Positions 7,304 to 15,293 of a stretch of DNA of 27,677 nucleotides are shown here, piece after piece. The stretch is taken from positions 1 through 27,677 of the forward strand of contig DXSD01000016.1 of assembly GCA_019410665.1 (NCBI GenBank). The letters are read 5' to 3'. Positions within the stretch are counted from its first letter, which is position 1. Every line of letters begins with the position of its first letter. The notes under the pieces were generated by a model. The model was not told the origin of the DNA, searched no databases, and saw only the letters and a list, made by a program, of their open reading frames with translations. The position numbers were made by a program, and so were the translations under genes. Source of the DNA: Fusobacterium sp. Lineage in GTDB: Bacteria > Fusobacteriota > Fusobacteriia > Fusobacteriales > Fusobacteriaceae.

Positions 7304-7332
7304 ATTATATCAATTTAAAAATATTAAGTCAA
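7304..7332 (-). promoter_or_regulatory. Promoter of the leftward ATPase gene
   Basis: Minus strand: TTGACT (7332-7327), 17 bp spacer, TATAAT (7309-7304), preceded by TGA as an extended -10. The predicted start near 7297 gives a leader of about 17 nt that begins just before the Shine-Dalgarno, which supports ATG 7280 over GTG 7289. Confidence 0.75.
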
Positions 7333-7361
7333 CATTCATAAAGATTGCAATTTTTTATTTG

Positions 7362-7389
7362 AAAAATAGTTTGATATAAAACTATTTTT
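7362..7389. promoter_or_regulatory. 28-bp palindrome over the marR promoter, probable MarR operator
   Basis: AAAAATAGTTT (7362-7372) and its exact reverse complement AAACTATTTTT (7379-7389) flank a 6-bp centre. The right half of the left arm and the centre cover the -35 box at 7371-7376, and the right arm fills the spacer up to the -10 region. MarR dimers typically bind such dyads and repress their own operon, so this is the likely autoregulatory site for the marR-MATE unit. Confidence 0.65.
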
Positions 7390-7399
7390 GTGATAGAAT
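7371..7399 (+). promoter_or_regulatory. Promoter of the marR-MATE operon
   Basis: TTGATA (7371-7376), 17 bp spacer, TAGAAT (7394-7399) with TGA in front as an extended -10. The expected start near 7406 lies after the first in-frame ATG (7405), so translation must begin at ATG 7417. Confidence 0.65.
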
Positions 7400-7416
7400 A
7401 GGGGATGGGTGATAAA

Positions 7417-7851
7417 ATGAAAACTATAGATTTAAGGAGTAGTCTTTTGAGCTATGTTAGCCGAGCTCACCATAAGGGAGCAGGATATATAGAGGAGTTA
7501 CTCAGGAGAAAAGGAATTAAAAACTTAGCTTACTCTCACATTAGAATAATAATAATACTCAGTGTTCATAAGAGATTATCTATGAAAGAGATAAGTGAGT
7601 TAATTGGTAAGGATAAGTCAACAGTAACCAGTTTAGTAAATAAATTAGAAAAGCTTGGTTATGTAAGAAAAAATCCCTCTATTGATGACAAGAGGGTGAT
7701 CTATCTAGAGTTAGAAGAGAAATCTGAAGAGATAGTAGCAAGTGTTTTTCAAGTGGCAGCTCTTTTTCAAGAGAAAGTAGAGGGGATTTTAACTGAAGAG
7801 GAGATGAAGACACTACTAAGTTTAATGGAGAAATTAATTAAGAATTTTTAA
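7417..7851 (+). CDS. MarR-family transcriptional regulator
   Basis: This 144-residue winged-helix repressor-type protein probably controls the efflux pump behind it. Residues about 54-98 hold the MarR DNA-binding core: LSMKEISELIGKDKSTVT, with the recognition helix around 66-80, then a wing with the family-typical D90-D-K-R93. Helical dimerisation segments flank it on both sides. I chose ATG 7417 over the in-frame ATG 7405 because the promoter places the RNA start near 7406 and because GGTGAT, part of a Shine-Dalgarno, precedes 7417. The MATE gene starts 19 bp after its stop, which suggests co-transcription. The palindrome over the promoter is the obvious target site. The inducing ligand cannot be read from sequence. 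Confidence 0.88.
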   Translation: MKTIDLRSSLLSYVSRAHHKGAGYIEELLRRKGIKNLAYSHIRIIIILSVHKRLSMKEISELIGKDKSTVTSLVNKLEKLGYVRKNPSIDDKRVIYLELEEKSEEIVASVFQVAALFQEKVEGILTEEEMKTLLSLMEKLIKNF

Positions 7852-7870
7852 ATTTTAAGGAGAGGATTAA

Positions 7871-9274
7871 ATGGAAAAGAAACATCAATTAATGGGAACA
7901 GAGAAGATTACAAAACTGCTTATACAATTTTCTCTTCCAGCAATAATAGGAATGCTTGTAAATGCTCTATACAATATTGTAGATAGGATATATATTGGAA
8001 ATATACAAAAAGTTGGACATTTAGTAATAGCAGGGGTAGGAATAACTTTTCCTATTGTAATATTTGTTTTTGGATTTTCAATACTTATTGGATTGGGATC
8101 TGCAACAAACTCATCTTTAAGTTTAGGGAGAAAAGAGAAAGATGAAGCTGAAAGATTTTTAGGAACAGCGATATTTTTTGGATTTATAGTTTCTCTAATA
8201 TTAATGGTAGTGGTTTTATTAAATTTAGATTGGTTAATAGATAAGTTAGGTGGAAGTGAAAAAACTGGAATATATGCAAAGGATTATTTAAGAATATTAG
8301 CCTTTGGTTTTCCTGCTGCTGTTGTGGGATATGTGGCAAATGCTTCTATACGTTCAGATGGAAATCCTAAGATGGCTATGGCTACACTGCTTATAGGGGC
8401 AATTACTAATATAGTTTTAGATCCGATCTTTATCTTCTATTTTAAAATGGGAGTAAAGGGAGCTGCATGGGCAACTATTATATCTCAATATGTTTCTGGA
8501 ATATGGGCTCTATACTATTTCACTTCAAAATTTAGTGGAATGAAACTATATATGAAGAACTTGAAACTAAATTTAGATAAGATAAAGAGTATCTGCTCAT
8601 TGGGAAGTGCTCCTTTTGCTATTCAAATGGGAGCAAGTGTAGTAAACTATACATATAATAGTACTTTAAAAATCTATGGGGGAGATACAGCTATAGGTGC
8701 TATGGCAATAGTTCAAGCTGTAATAACTTTCATATCTATGCCTATTTTTGGAATAAACCAAGGGTTACAACCAATTTTAGGATATAACTATGGGGCAAAA
8801 CTTTATTTAAGAGTTAAAGAGGCTCTGTTTAAAGCAATTTTTGCAGCAACTGTATTATGTATAATAGATTTCTTAGCTATTCAGTTTTTAGCAAAATACT
8901 TTATAAATATATTTACTCAAGAGAAAGAGTTAGTGAGAATTGCTTCAATTGGATTAAGAATACAAACTTTTATGTTACCAATAGTAGGGTTCCAAATAAT
9001 TGCTTCTATATACTTCCAAGCTATAGGTAAACCTAAAATGAGCTTTTTTATGAGTTTAACAAGACAGATAATTGTTCTTATTCCTTGTATCTTAATAATG
9101 TCTAAGATGTTTGGAGTGGGAGGAATTTGGTTTGCAGGTCCAACAGCAGACTTTATAGCTACTGTTCTTACATTTATATTTATTAAAATGGAGTTAAAAC
9201 ATCTACAGGAGTTACAGGAAAAAATTGAAAAAGGTGAGGAAGAGAAAGAGATAGAGGTTGCAAAAAATAGCTAA
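7871..9274 (+). CDS. MATE-family multidrug efflux transporter
   Basis: This inner-membrane exporter uses a sodium or proton gradient to expel drugs or metabolites. The 467 residues form about twelve hydrophobic segments in two similar halves. Family-typical stretches include LPAIIGMLVNALYNIVDRIY near residue 25-45, ATNSSLSLGRKE near 80, and INQGLQPILGYNYGA near 295-310, the MATE loop of the second half. The tail is highly charged (EKGEEEKEIE). MepA-like members of this family are often encoded beside a MarR regulator, as here. The start is supported by AAGGAGAGG ending 5 nt upstream. The substrate is unknown. pepT follows after 41 bp without a clear promoter or hairpin. Confidence 0.9.
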   Translation: MEKKHQLMGTEKITKLLIQFSLPAIIGMLVNALYNIVDRIYIGNIQKVGHLVIAGVGITFPIVIFVFGFSILIGLGSATNSSLSLGRKEKDEAERFLGTAIFFGFIVSLILMVVVLLNLDWLIDKLGGSEKTGIYAKDYLRILAFGFPAAVVGYVANASIRSDGNPKMAMATLLIGAITNIVLDPIFIFYFKMGVKGAAWATIISQYVSGIWALYYFTSKFSGMKLYMKNLKLNLDKIKSICSLGSAPFAIQMGASVVNYTYNSTLKIYGGDTAIGAMAIVQAVITFISMPIFGINQGLQPILGYNYGAKLYLRVKEALFKAIFAATVLCIIDFLAIQFLAKYFINIFTQEKELVRIASIGLRIQTFMLPIVGFQIIASIYFQAIGKPKMSFFMSLTRQIIVLIPCILIMSKMFGVGGIWFAGPTADFIATVLTFIFIKMELKHLQELQEKIEKGEEEKEIEVAKNS

Positions 9275-9315
9275 AAGTTTTAAAATATATCTATAACTAA
9301 TAGGGGGTAACATAG

Positions 9316-10533
9316 ATGATAGAAAGATTTTTAAAGTATGTAAAAATAGCTACAGATTCTAATCCAGAATCAACTCAATGTCCAAGTAGTGAGATTCAAT
9401 GGGATCTAGCTAAGGTTATAATAAAGGATTTAGAAGAGTTGGGATTAAAGGATATATCTTTAGATGAGAACTGCTATATTATGGCAACTCTTCCAGCTAA
9501 CTGTGATGAAGATATACCAACAATAGGATTTATAGCTCATATGGATACTGCTCCTACATATAATGGTGTTGGGGTAAATCCTAGAATTGTTGAAAACTAT
9601 CAAGGAGAGGAGATCCTTTTAAATAAAGAGGAGAATATTGTTCTATCTCCAAAGGATTTTTCTCATTTGAATAACTATATTGGACAGGATCTGATAGTTA
9701 CAGATGGAAAAACTCTTTTGGGAGCAGATGACAAAGCTGGTATTGTTGAGATAATAGAAGCTATAAAATATTTAAAAGAGCACCCAGAGATAAAGCATGG
9801 AGAGGTAAAGATTGGATTCACTCCAGATGAGGAGATTGGAAGAGGTCCTAACTACTTTGATATAGCAAAATTTAACTGTAAATTTGCTTATACTGTTGAT
9901 GGGGGAGAATTAGGAGAGCTAGAGTATGAAAACTTCAATGCTGCTTCAGCTGTAGTAAAAATAAAAGGAAGAGATATACACCCAGGGACAGCTAAAAATA
10001 GTATGATTAACTCTATAATTATAGCTATGGAACTAAATGCTATGTTGCCAGCTGAACAAAGACCAGAGCATACTGAGGGGTATGAGGGATTTTTCCTATT
10101 AAATGATATTAAAGGTGATGTAGAAAATACTACAATGAACTATATTATAAGAGATCACTCTATGAAAAAGTTCAATGAGAAAAAGAATTTGATTAAAAAT
10201 GCAGTTATGTTCCTCCAAACTAAATATAAGAGTGCTTGTATAGAGATAGAAGTGAAGGATAGTTACTACAATATGAGAGAGAAAATTGAACCAGTTATAC
10301 ATATTATAGATCTAGCTAAGAGATCTATGGAAGAGTTAGGAATTGAGCCACATATTAGACCTATAAGAGGGGGAACTGATGGGGCTAAGCTATCTTTTAA
10401 AGGATTACCTTGTCCAAATCTATTTACTGGAGGACACAATTTCCATGGAAAATTTGAATATATTCCTGTTCAATCTATGGAGAAGGCAAGAGATCTTATA
10501 GTTAGAATTATTGAGAATACTGTAAAAATGTAA
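9316..10533 (+). CDS. pepT: Peptidase T, tripeptide aminopeptidase (M20 family)
   Basis: This cytoplasmic di-zinc enzyme removes the N-terminal residue from tripeptides, fitting the amino-acid-fermenting lifestyle of fusobacteria. M20 landmarks are all present: H75-M-D77 (first zinc ligand and its partner), G135-A-D-D138 (bridging Asp), P169-D-E-E172 (catalytic and zinc Glu), D194 in TVDGGELGE, the dimerisation-domain signature GRDIHPGTAKN, and the C-terminal zinc histidine H376 in GGHNFHGKFE. Length (405) matches E. coli PepT closely. A GGGGG ribosome site lies 8 nt before the ATG. The gene may be read through from the MATE gene and ends at a strong terminator at 10541-10571. Confidence 0.94.
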   Translation: MIERFLKYVKIATDSNPESTQCPSSEIQWDLAKVIIKDLEELGLKDISLDENCYIMATLPANCDEDIPTIGFIAHMDTAPTYNGVGVNPRIVENYQGEEILLNKEENIVLSPKDFSHLNNYIGQDLIVTDGKTLLGADDKAGIVEIIEAIKYLKEHPEIKHGEVKIGFTPDEEIGRGPNYFDIAKFNCKFAYTVDGGELGELEYENFNAASAVVKIKGRDIHPGTAKNSMINSIIIAMELNAMLPAEQRPEHTEGYEGFFLLNDIKGDVENTTMNYIIRDHSMKKFNEKKNLIKNAVMFLQTKYKSACIEIEVKDSYYNMREKIEPVIHIIDLAKRSMEELGIEPHIRPIRGGTDGAKLSFKGLPCPNLFTGGHNFHGKFEYIPVQSMEKARDLIVRIIENTVKM

Positions 10534-10540
10534 AACTATT

Positions 10541-10571
10541 AAAATAGAGAGCCAAGCCTCTCTATTTTTTT
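10541..10571 (+). terminator. Terminator after pepT
   Basis: An 11-bp perfect stem (AAAATAGAGAG 10541-10551 with CTCTCTATTTT 10558-10568) has a 6-nt loop and runs into seven T (10565-10571). It separates pepT from the ktrB promoter 12 bp further on. Confidence 0.9.
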
Positions 10572-10582
10572 CTACCTAAGGA

Positions 10583-10611
10583 TTGTAAAATCCCCCAAAA
10601 TAATGTATAAT
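10583..10611 (+). promoter_or_regulatory. Promoter of the ktr-mnmG-rsmG-tamB-bamA-skp-lpxD unit
   Basis: TTGTAA (10583-10588), 17 bp spacer, perfect TATAAT (10606-10611). It follows the pepT terminator directly. I found no other clear promoter until 23376, so the eight genes downstream may depend on it, though promoters inside coding regions cannot be excluded. Confidence 0.65.
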
Positions 10612-10649
10612 AATGAGATAGAAAAAATACAAAACAAGAAAGGAAAAAA

Positions 10650-11999
10650 ATGGACATACAGGGAAAAATGGAGTATTTAAAAAAACTTTCTCCATCTAGA
10701 AAATTGATACTGGGATTCTTAATAGCAATCTTAATAGGAACCCTTTTATTAATGATGCCTTTTTCATTAAATGAGGGAAAGGAGCTTAGTTTCCTATCAT
10801 CTATGTTTACAATTGTATCAGCCATCTGTGTAACAGGGCTTACAGTGGTAGATACAGCAACAGTTTTTTCTCCAATAGGAACTACTATCATAATCTTTTT
10901 CATACAGCTAGGGGGATTAGGGGTAATGACATTTTCCTCTATAATCTTTTTAGCCACAGGGAAGAAGATGACCTTCCATGAAAGGGAGCTATTAAAAGAG
11001 GAGAGAAATGCTGATAACAGTGGAGAGATAGCAGAGTTTATAAAAAAATTGTTACTCGTTGTTTTTACAATAGAGAGTATAGGAGCAGTAATTTTAACCA
11101 CTCAATTTATGGAGCAGATGAGTTTTGGAAAAGCTGTATATTTTGGAATCTTCCACTCTATTTCAGCTTTTTGTAATGCAGGATTTGCTCTTTTTACTAA
11201 TAATCTTGAAGGGTTTAAATCCAATGTAGTAGTAAACTTAACAATTGGGTATCTGATTACTTTAGGTGGAATAGGGTTTGCAGTAATTACATCTTTTATT
11301 ACTGTAATTAGAAGTGGAATAGATAGATTCAATCTCACTTCAAAAATGGCAATTTTAATATCAATAACTTTGACAATAGGTGGAATGTTACTATTTCTTT
11401 TATTAGAGTATTCCAATCCAGAGACTTTAGGAGATCTGAATTTCTTTCAAAAGATATTGGCTTCATATTTCCAAAGTGTAACTTTACGTACTGCTGGATT
11501 TAATACAATACCATTGGGTAACTTAAGAGATGCTACAATTTTTATAAGTTGTATCCTAATGTTTATAGGAGCTTCTCCAGGATCTACAGGGGGAGGAATA
11601 AAAACTACTACCTTTGGTGTAATAGCTTTCTATGTAATAGGAATAGCTAAGAAAAAGGAGAATGTTGAGGTATTCAATAGAAGAATAGATTGGGAGATAT
11701 TAAATAGAGCACTAGCTATACTTGTAATTGCTATAACCTATGTAGCTTTTATAATTACTTGTATACTGGTTATAGAGGATTTTCCTATGGAGCAAGTTGT
11801 ATTTGAAGTAATATCAGCTTTTGGTACTGTTGGACTTACTTTGGGAATAACCTCATCACTAAGTGCAATATCTAAGATTTTAATAATAATAACTATGTTT
11901 GTAGGAAGATTAGGACCTCTTACTTTTGCCCTAGCAATAGGAGAGAGTAAGAAGAAAGCTATATCAAAATATCCAAAAGAGAATATCTTAGTAGGATAG
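10650..11999 (+). CDS. ktrB: Potassium uptake transporter, membrane subunit KtrB/TrkH family
   Basis: This potassium translocation subunit carries out sodium-dependent uptake through the inner membrane. The four pore loops of the superfamily each show their filter glycine: VTGLT (61-65), CNAGF (175-179), RTAGF (280-284) and GTVGL (392-396). The flexible gating loop in the third repeat is glycine-rich (GASPGSTGGGIKTTT, 307-321). The length of 449 residues and absence of the extra N-terminal helices place it nearer KtrB than E. coli TrkH. An AAAGGA ribosome site is 6 nt before the ATG. The regulatory subunit gene follows after 18 bp, the usual pairing. Confidence 0.92.
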   Translation: MDIQGKMEYLKKLSPSRKLILGFLIAILIGTLLLMMPFSLNEGKELSFLSSMFTIVSAICVTGLTVVDTATVFSPIGTTIIIFFIQLGGLGVMTFSSIIFLATGKKMTFHERELLKEERNADNSGEIAEFIKKLLLVVFTIESIGAVILTTQFMEQMSFGKAVYFGIFHSISAFCNAGFALFTNNLEGFKSNVVVNLTIGYLITLGGIGFAVITSFITVIRSGIDRFNLTSKMAILISITLTIGGMLLFLLLEYSNPETLGDLNFFQKILASYFQSVTLRTAGFNTIPLGNLRDATIFISCILMFIGASPGSTGGGIKTTTFGVIAFYVIGIAKKKENVEVFNRRIDWEILNRALAILVIAITYVAFIITCILVIEDFPMEQVVFEVISAFGTVGLTLGITSSLSAISKILIIITMFVGRLGPLTFALAIGESKKKAISKYPKENILVG

Positions 12000-12017
12000 A
12001 GAGTTAAGGAGAGAGAG

Positions 12018-12674
12018 ATGAAGCAATATTTAGTAATAGGGTTAGGGAGATTTGGAACTAGTGTTGCCCAAACTTTATATGAATCAAATGAAGAGGTACT
12101 TGCAATTGATGCAGATGAAGAGATTGTGCAAGATTGTATAAATGAGAATATAGTAGATAATGCTATAATGATTGATGCAACTGATGTAAAAAGTTTAAAG
12201 GAGTTAGGAGTATCAAACTATGATATCGCTTTTGTTTGTGTAGGAGAGATAGAGCCTAGTATCATGATAACTTTAAACTTAAAAGAATTAGGGGTAAAAA
12301 AGATAATAGCTAAGGCGGTAACTAAAAGTCATGGAAAGGTATTGGCAAAGATAGGAGCTACAAAGGTTATATACCCTGAGGAGTATATGGGAAGAAGAGT
12401 GGCTCAACTTGCTATGGAGCCTAATTTAGTAGAGCACTTAAGATTCTCTTCAGATTTTCTACTTTTAGAGGTAAAGGCACCATCTGTATTCTGGGGTAAG
12501 AGTATAATAGAGTTAGATATTAGAAAAAATTATAACTCAAACGTTGTTGGAATTAAAAAAGAGGATCAGAGTTTCAACCCAAATCCTCTAGCAACTACTG
12601 TAATTGAAAAGGGAGATGTACTTCTGGTGATTACAGATAACAAAACAGCAGACTTTTTTGAGAATTTGAAATAA
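12018..12674 (+). CDS. ktrA: Potassium uptake regulatory subunit KtrA (RCK/TrkA type)
   Basis: This cytoplasmic ring-forming gate of KtrB binds nucleotides. An RCK_N Rossmann domain (about 1-130) begins with GLGRFG (8-13), and the acidic D31 ends the second strand where ribose is bound. A short linker leads to an RCK_C domain (about 138-218) like those that bind c-di-AMP in Firmicutes KtrA. The length of 218 residues is that of the single-unit KtrA, not the double TrkA. AAGGAGAGAG precedes the ATG, 18 bp after the ktrB stop. mnmG starts 14 bp later. Confidence 0.92.
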   Translation: MKQYLVIGLGRFGTSVAQTLYESNEEVLAIDADEEIVQDCINENIVDNAIMIDATDVKSLKELGVSNYDIAFVCVGEIEPSIMITLNLKELGVKKIIAKAVTKSHGKVLAKIGATKVIYPEEYMGRRVAQLAMEPNLVEHLRFSSDFLLLEVKAPSVFWGKSIIELDIRKNYNSNVVGIKKEDQSFNPNPLATTVIEKGDVLLVITDNKTADFFENLK

Positions 12675-12688
12675 TTTAGGAGGAAAAA

Positions 12689-14572
12689 ATGCATAATTAT
12701 GATGTCATTGTTGTAGGGGCAGGACATGCAGGTTGTGAAGCAGCTTTAAGTGCTGCTAGAATGGGAGCTAATACAGCTATTTTTACAATTACTTTAGATA
12801 ATATAGGGGTAATGTCATGTAACCCATCAATAGGTGGACCAGCAAAGTCACACTTAGTAAAAGAGATAGATGCTCTTGGTGGAGAGATGGGAAGAAATAT
12901 AGATAAGACCTTTGTACAGATAAGAGTTTTAAATACTAAAAAAGGACCAGCAGTAAGAGCTCTAAGAGCCCAAGCTGACAAGGTTAGATATGCTAAAGAG
13001 ATGAAAAAAACTTTAGAGAACTGTCCAAATCTATCTACAATTCAGGGAATGGTAACTGACATATTAGTAGAGGATGGAAAGGTTATAGGAGTTAAGATAA
13101 GAGAGGGAGTAGAGTATAGAGCAAAAATAGTTATCTTAGCTACTGGAACATTTATGAGAGGGCTTATCCATATAGGAGAGAACCACTTTAGTGGAGGAAG
13201 AATGGGAGAGTTATCTTCAGATGATCTACCACTTTCACTAGAGAAGGCTGGAATTAAATTAGGAAGATTTAAAACAGGAACTCCTGCTAGAATAGATGCT
13301 AGAAGTATAGATTTTTCTAAAGTAGAGGAGCAACCTGGAGATGAGGAACTACTAAAATTCTCAAGTAGAACAAGTGATGAGGAGATAAGAGAGAGAAAGC
13401 AAATCTCTTGTTATATTGCTCATACTAATGAGAATGTACACAATATTATTAAGAGCAATAAGCATAGATCCCCACTATTTAATGGAACTATTCAAGGGAC
13501 AGGACCTAGATATTGTCCATCAATAGAGGATAAGGTTTTCAGATATGAGGATAAAAATCAACACCATCTTTTCTTAGAAAGAGAGGGAAGTGAAACTACA
13601 GAGATATACTTAGGAGGACTGTCATCTTCACTACCAACAGATGTACAAGAGGGGATGTTAAAAAATATCTCTGGATTGGAAGATGCTCATATAATGAGAT
13701 ATGCTTATGCAATAGAGTATGATTATGTTCCACCACAAGAGATAAAATACTCACTAGAGAGTAGAAATGTAGAGAATCTTTTCTTAGCTGGACAGATAAA
13801 TGGTACATCTGGTTATGAGGAAGCTGGAGCTCAAGGGCTTATGGCAGGAATCAATGCTGTGAGAAAGTTACAAGGAAAGGAACCAGTAGTATTAGATAGA
13901 GCTGATTCATATATTGGAACGTTGATAGATGATCTAGTAACTAAGGGAACAAATGAGCCTTATAGAATGTTTACAGCTAGAAGTGAGTATAGATTACTTC
14001 TAAGAGAGGACAATGCTGATTTAAGACTTTCTAAGATAGGATATGAGATTGGACTTCTACCAGAGGAAGAGTACAGACGTGTTCAACAAAAAGAGAAAGA
14101 TGTAGAAGAGATAAAGGCTAAGCTTATGGAAAACTATGTGGGACCAAGTAATCCTAGAGTTAATGAGGTACTAGAAAAAAGAGGAGAGACTTCATTAAAA
14201 GATGGAGTTACATATTTTGAACTTTTGAGAAGACCAAATGTTACCTTTGAAGATATTAAATATATTGGAGAGTTAGGTGGACTTGGTTTAGGAGATTACT
14301 GTAGAGATACTGAGTATCAAGTTGAGGTTCAAGTTAAATACTCTGGATATATAGAGAGATCTATGAAGATGATAGAGAAACATAAGAGCTTAGAGAATAA
14401 GAAGATACCAGCTGACTTAGATTATGATTCTTTAGAGAATATACCTAAAGAGGCTAAGGATAAGTTAAAAGCAGCAAGACCACTAAATATTGGACAAGCT
14501 TCAAGAATATCTGGAGTATCTCCAGCAGATATTCAAGTGTTATTGATATACTTAAAGGCAAGGGGGAACTAA
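12689..14572 (+). CDS. mnmG: tRNA uridine-34 modification enzyme, FAD/NADH subunit MnmG (GidA)
   Basis: With MnmE, this cytoplasmic flavoprotein installs (carboxymethyl)aminomethyl groups on the wobble uridine of several tRNAs. The FAD motif GAGHAGCEAA (10-19) opens the protein. The conserved cysteine loop SCNPSIGGPAKSHL follows (Cys44), and later come SGGRMGE, PRYCPSIEDK with the second conserved cysteine, the AGQINGTSGYEEAGAQG segment, and the MnmE-contacting C-terminal helical domain ending in IGQASRISGVSPADIQVLL. Length 627 equals the family norm. AGGAGG lies 7 nt before the ATG. rsmG begins 1 bp after the stop. The mnmG-rsmG pairing is common near bacterial replication origins, often with mnmE, which is not in this window. 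Confidence 0.96.
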   Translation: MHNYDVIVVGAGHAGCEAALSAARMGANTAIFTITLDNIGVMSCNPSIGGPAKSHLVKEIDALGGEMGRNIDKTFVQIRVLNTKKGPAVRALRAQADKVRYAKEMKKTLENCPNLSTIQGMVTDILVEDGKVIGVKIREGVEYRAKIVILATGTFMRGLIHIGENHFSGGRMGELSSDDLPLSLEKAGIKLGRFKTGTPARIDARSIDFSKVEEQPGDEELLKFSSRTSDEEIRERKQISCYIAHTNENVHNIIKSNKHRSPLFNGTIQGTGPRYCPSIEDKVFRYEDKNQHHLFLEREGSETTEIYLGGLSSSLPTDVQEGMLKNISGLEDAHIMRYAYAIEYDYVPPQEIKYSLESRNVENLFLAGQINGTSGYEEAGAQGLMAGINAVRKLQGKEPVVLDRADSYIGTLIDDLVTKGTNEPYRMFTARSEYRLLLREDNADLRLSKIGYEIGLLPEEEYRRVQQKEKDVEEIKAKLMENYVGPSNPRVNEVLEKRGETSLKDGVTYFELLRRPNVTFEDIKYIGELGGLGLGDYCRDTEYQVEVQVKYSGYIERSMKMIEKHKSLENKKIPADLDYDSLENIPKEAKDKLKAARPLNIGQASRISGVSPADIQVLLIYLKARGN

Positions 14573-14573
14573 A

Positions 14574-15275
14574 ATGAGAGAGTTCCTAGTTAAAGGGATA
14601 GAGAAAATAGGTATAGATTATACAGAGAAAAAAGTGGATAATCTACTCAGATATCTTTCAATGTTAGTAGAGTATAATTCCCACACTAACCTTACAGCTA
14701 TGAGAGATGAAAAACTGATAGTTGAAAAACACTTTTTAGACTCTTTACTTTTACAGAAACTGATAAAAGAGGATATGAAAAGTGCTATTGATGTGGGAAC
14801 AGGAGCTGGTTTTCCAGGAATGGTACTAGCTATATTCAATGAGAATATAAAGTTTACTTTGATGGACTCAATAGGAAAGAAAACAAAGTTCTTACAGATG
14901 GTAAAGGAAGAGTTAAACCTTGAAAATGTAGAGGTTGTAACTTCTAGAGCCGAGGACTTTATATGTGATGAAAAAAGAGAGAGCTATGATTTAGGACTTT
15001 GTAGAGGAGTTTCAAAGCTTAGCACAATTTTAGAGTACATAGTTCCTTTCTTAAAAGAGGGGGGAGTTTTCCTTTCTCAAAAGATGGAGGGGACAGGAGA
15101 GGAAGCTGAGGCAGAAAATGCTCTTAAAATACTTAACTCTGAAATAGTTGAGATCTATAACTTTAAACTTCCATACTGTGAAGATCCAAGAGTAGTTATT
15201 GAAATAGTAAAAAAAGAGAAAACAGATAAAAAATATCCTAGAAGGGCAGGAATACCTTTAAAAAGACCACTATAG
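14574..15275 (+). CDS. rsmG: 16S rRNA (guanine-527 N7) methyltransferase
   Basis: RsmG (GidB) methylates G527 in the 530 loop of 16S rRNA. The AdoMet motif AIDVGTGAGFPG lies at residues 71-82. Family-specific NLTAMRDEKLIVEKHFLDSL lies at 39-58, and the LCRGVSKLSTILEY stretch follows. The C-terminal YPRRAGIPLKRPL is typical. The 233-residue length is normal. Its ATG is 1 bp after the mnmG stop and its AGGGGG ribosome site is inside mnmG, so the two are translationally coupled. tamB follows after 18 bp. Confidence 0.95.
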   Translation: MREFLVKGIEKIGIDYTEKKVDNLLRYLSMLVEYNSHTNLTAMRDEKLIVEKHFLDSLLLQKLIKEDMKSAIDVGTGAGFPGMVLAIFNENIKFTLMDSIGKKTKFLQMVKEELNLENVEVVTSRAEDFICDEKRESYDLGLCRGVSKLSTILEYIVPFLKEGGVFLSQKMEGTGEEAEAENALKILNSEIVEIYNFKLPYCEDPRVVIEIVKKEKTDKKYPRRAGIPLKRPL

Positions 15276-15293
15276 GAGAAAGGAAGAGAGGAA

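Noticed and set aside
10562..11416. Leftward ORFs opposite ktrB
   Set aside because: They are antisense shadows of a clear KtrB coding frame, with no ribosome sites and no recognisable domains.
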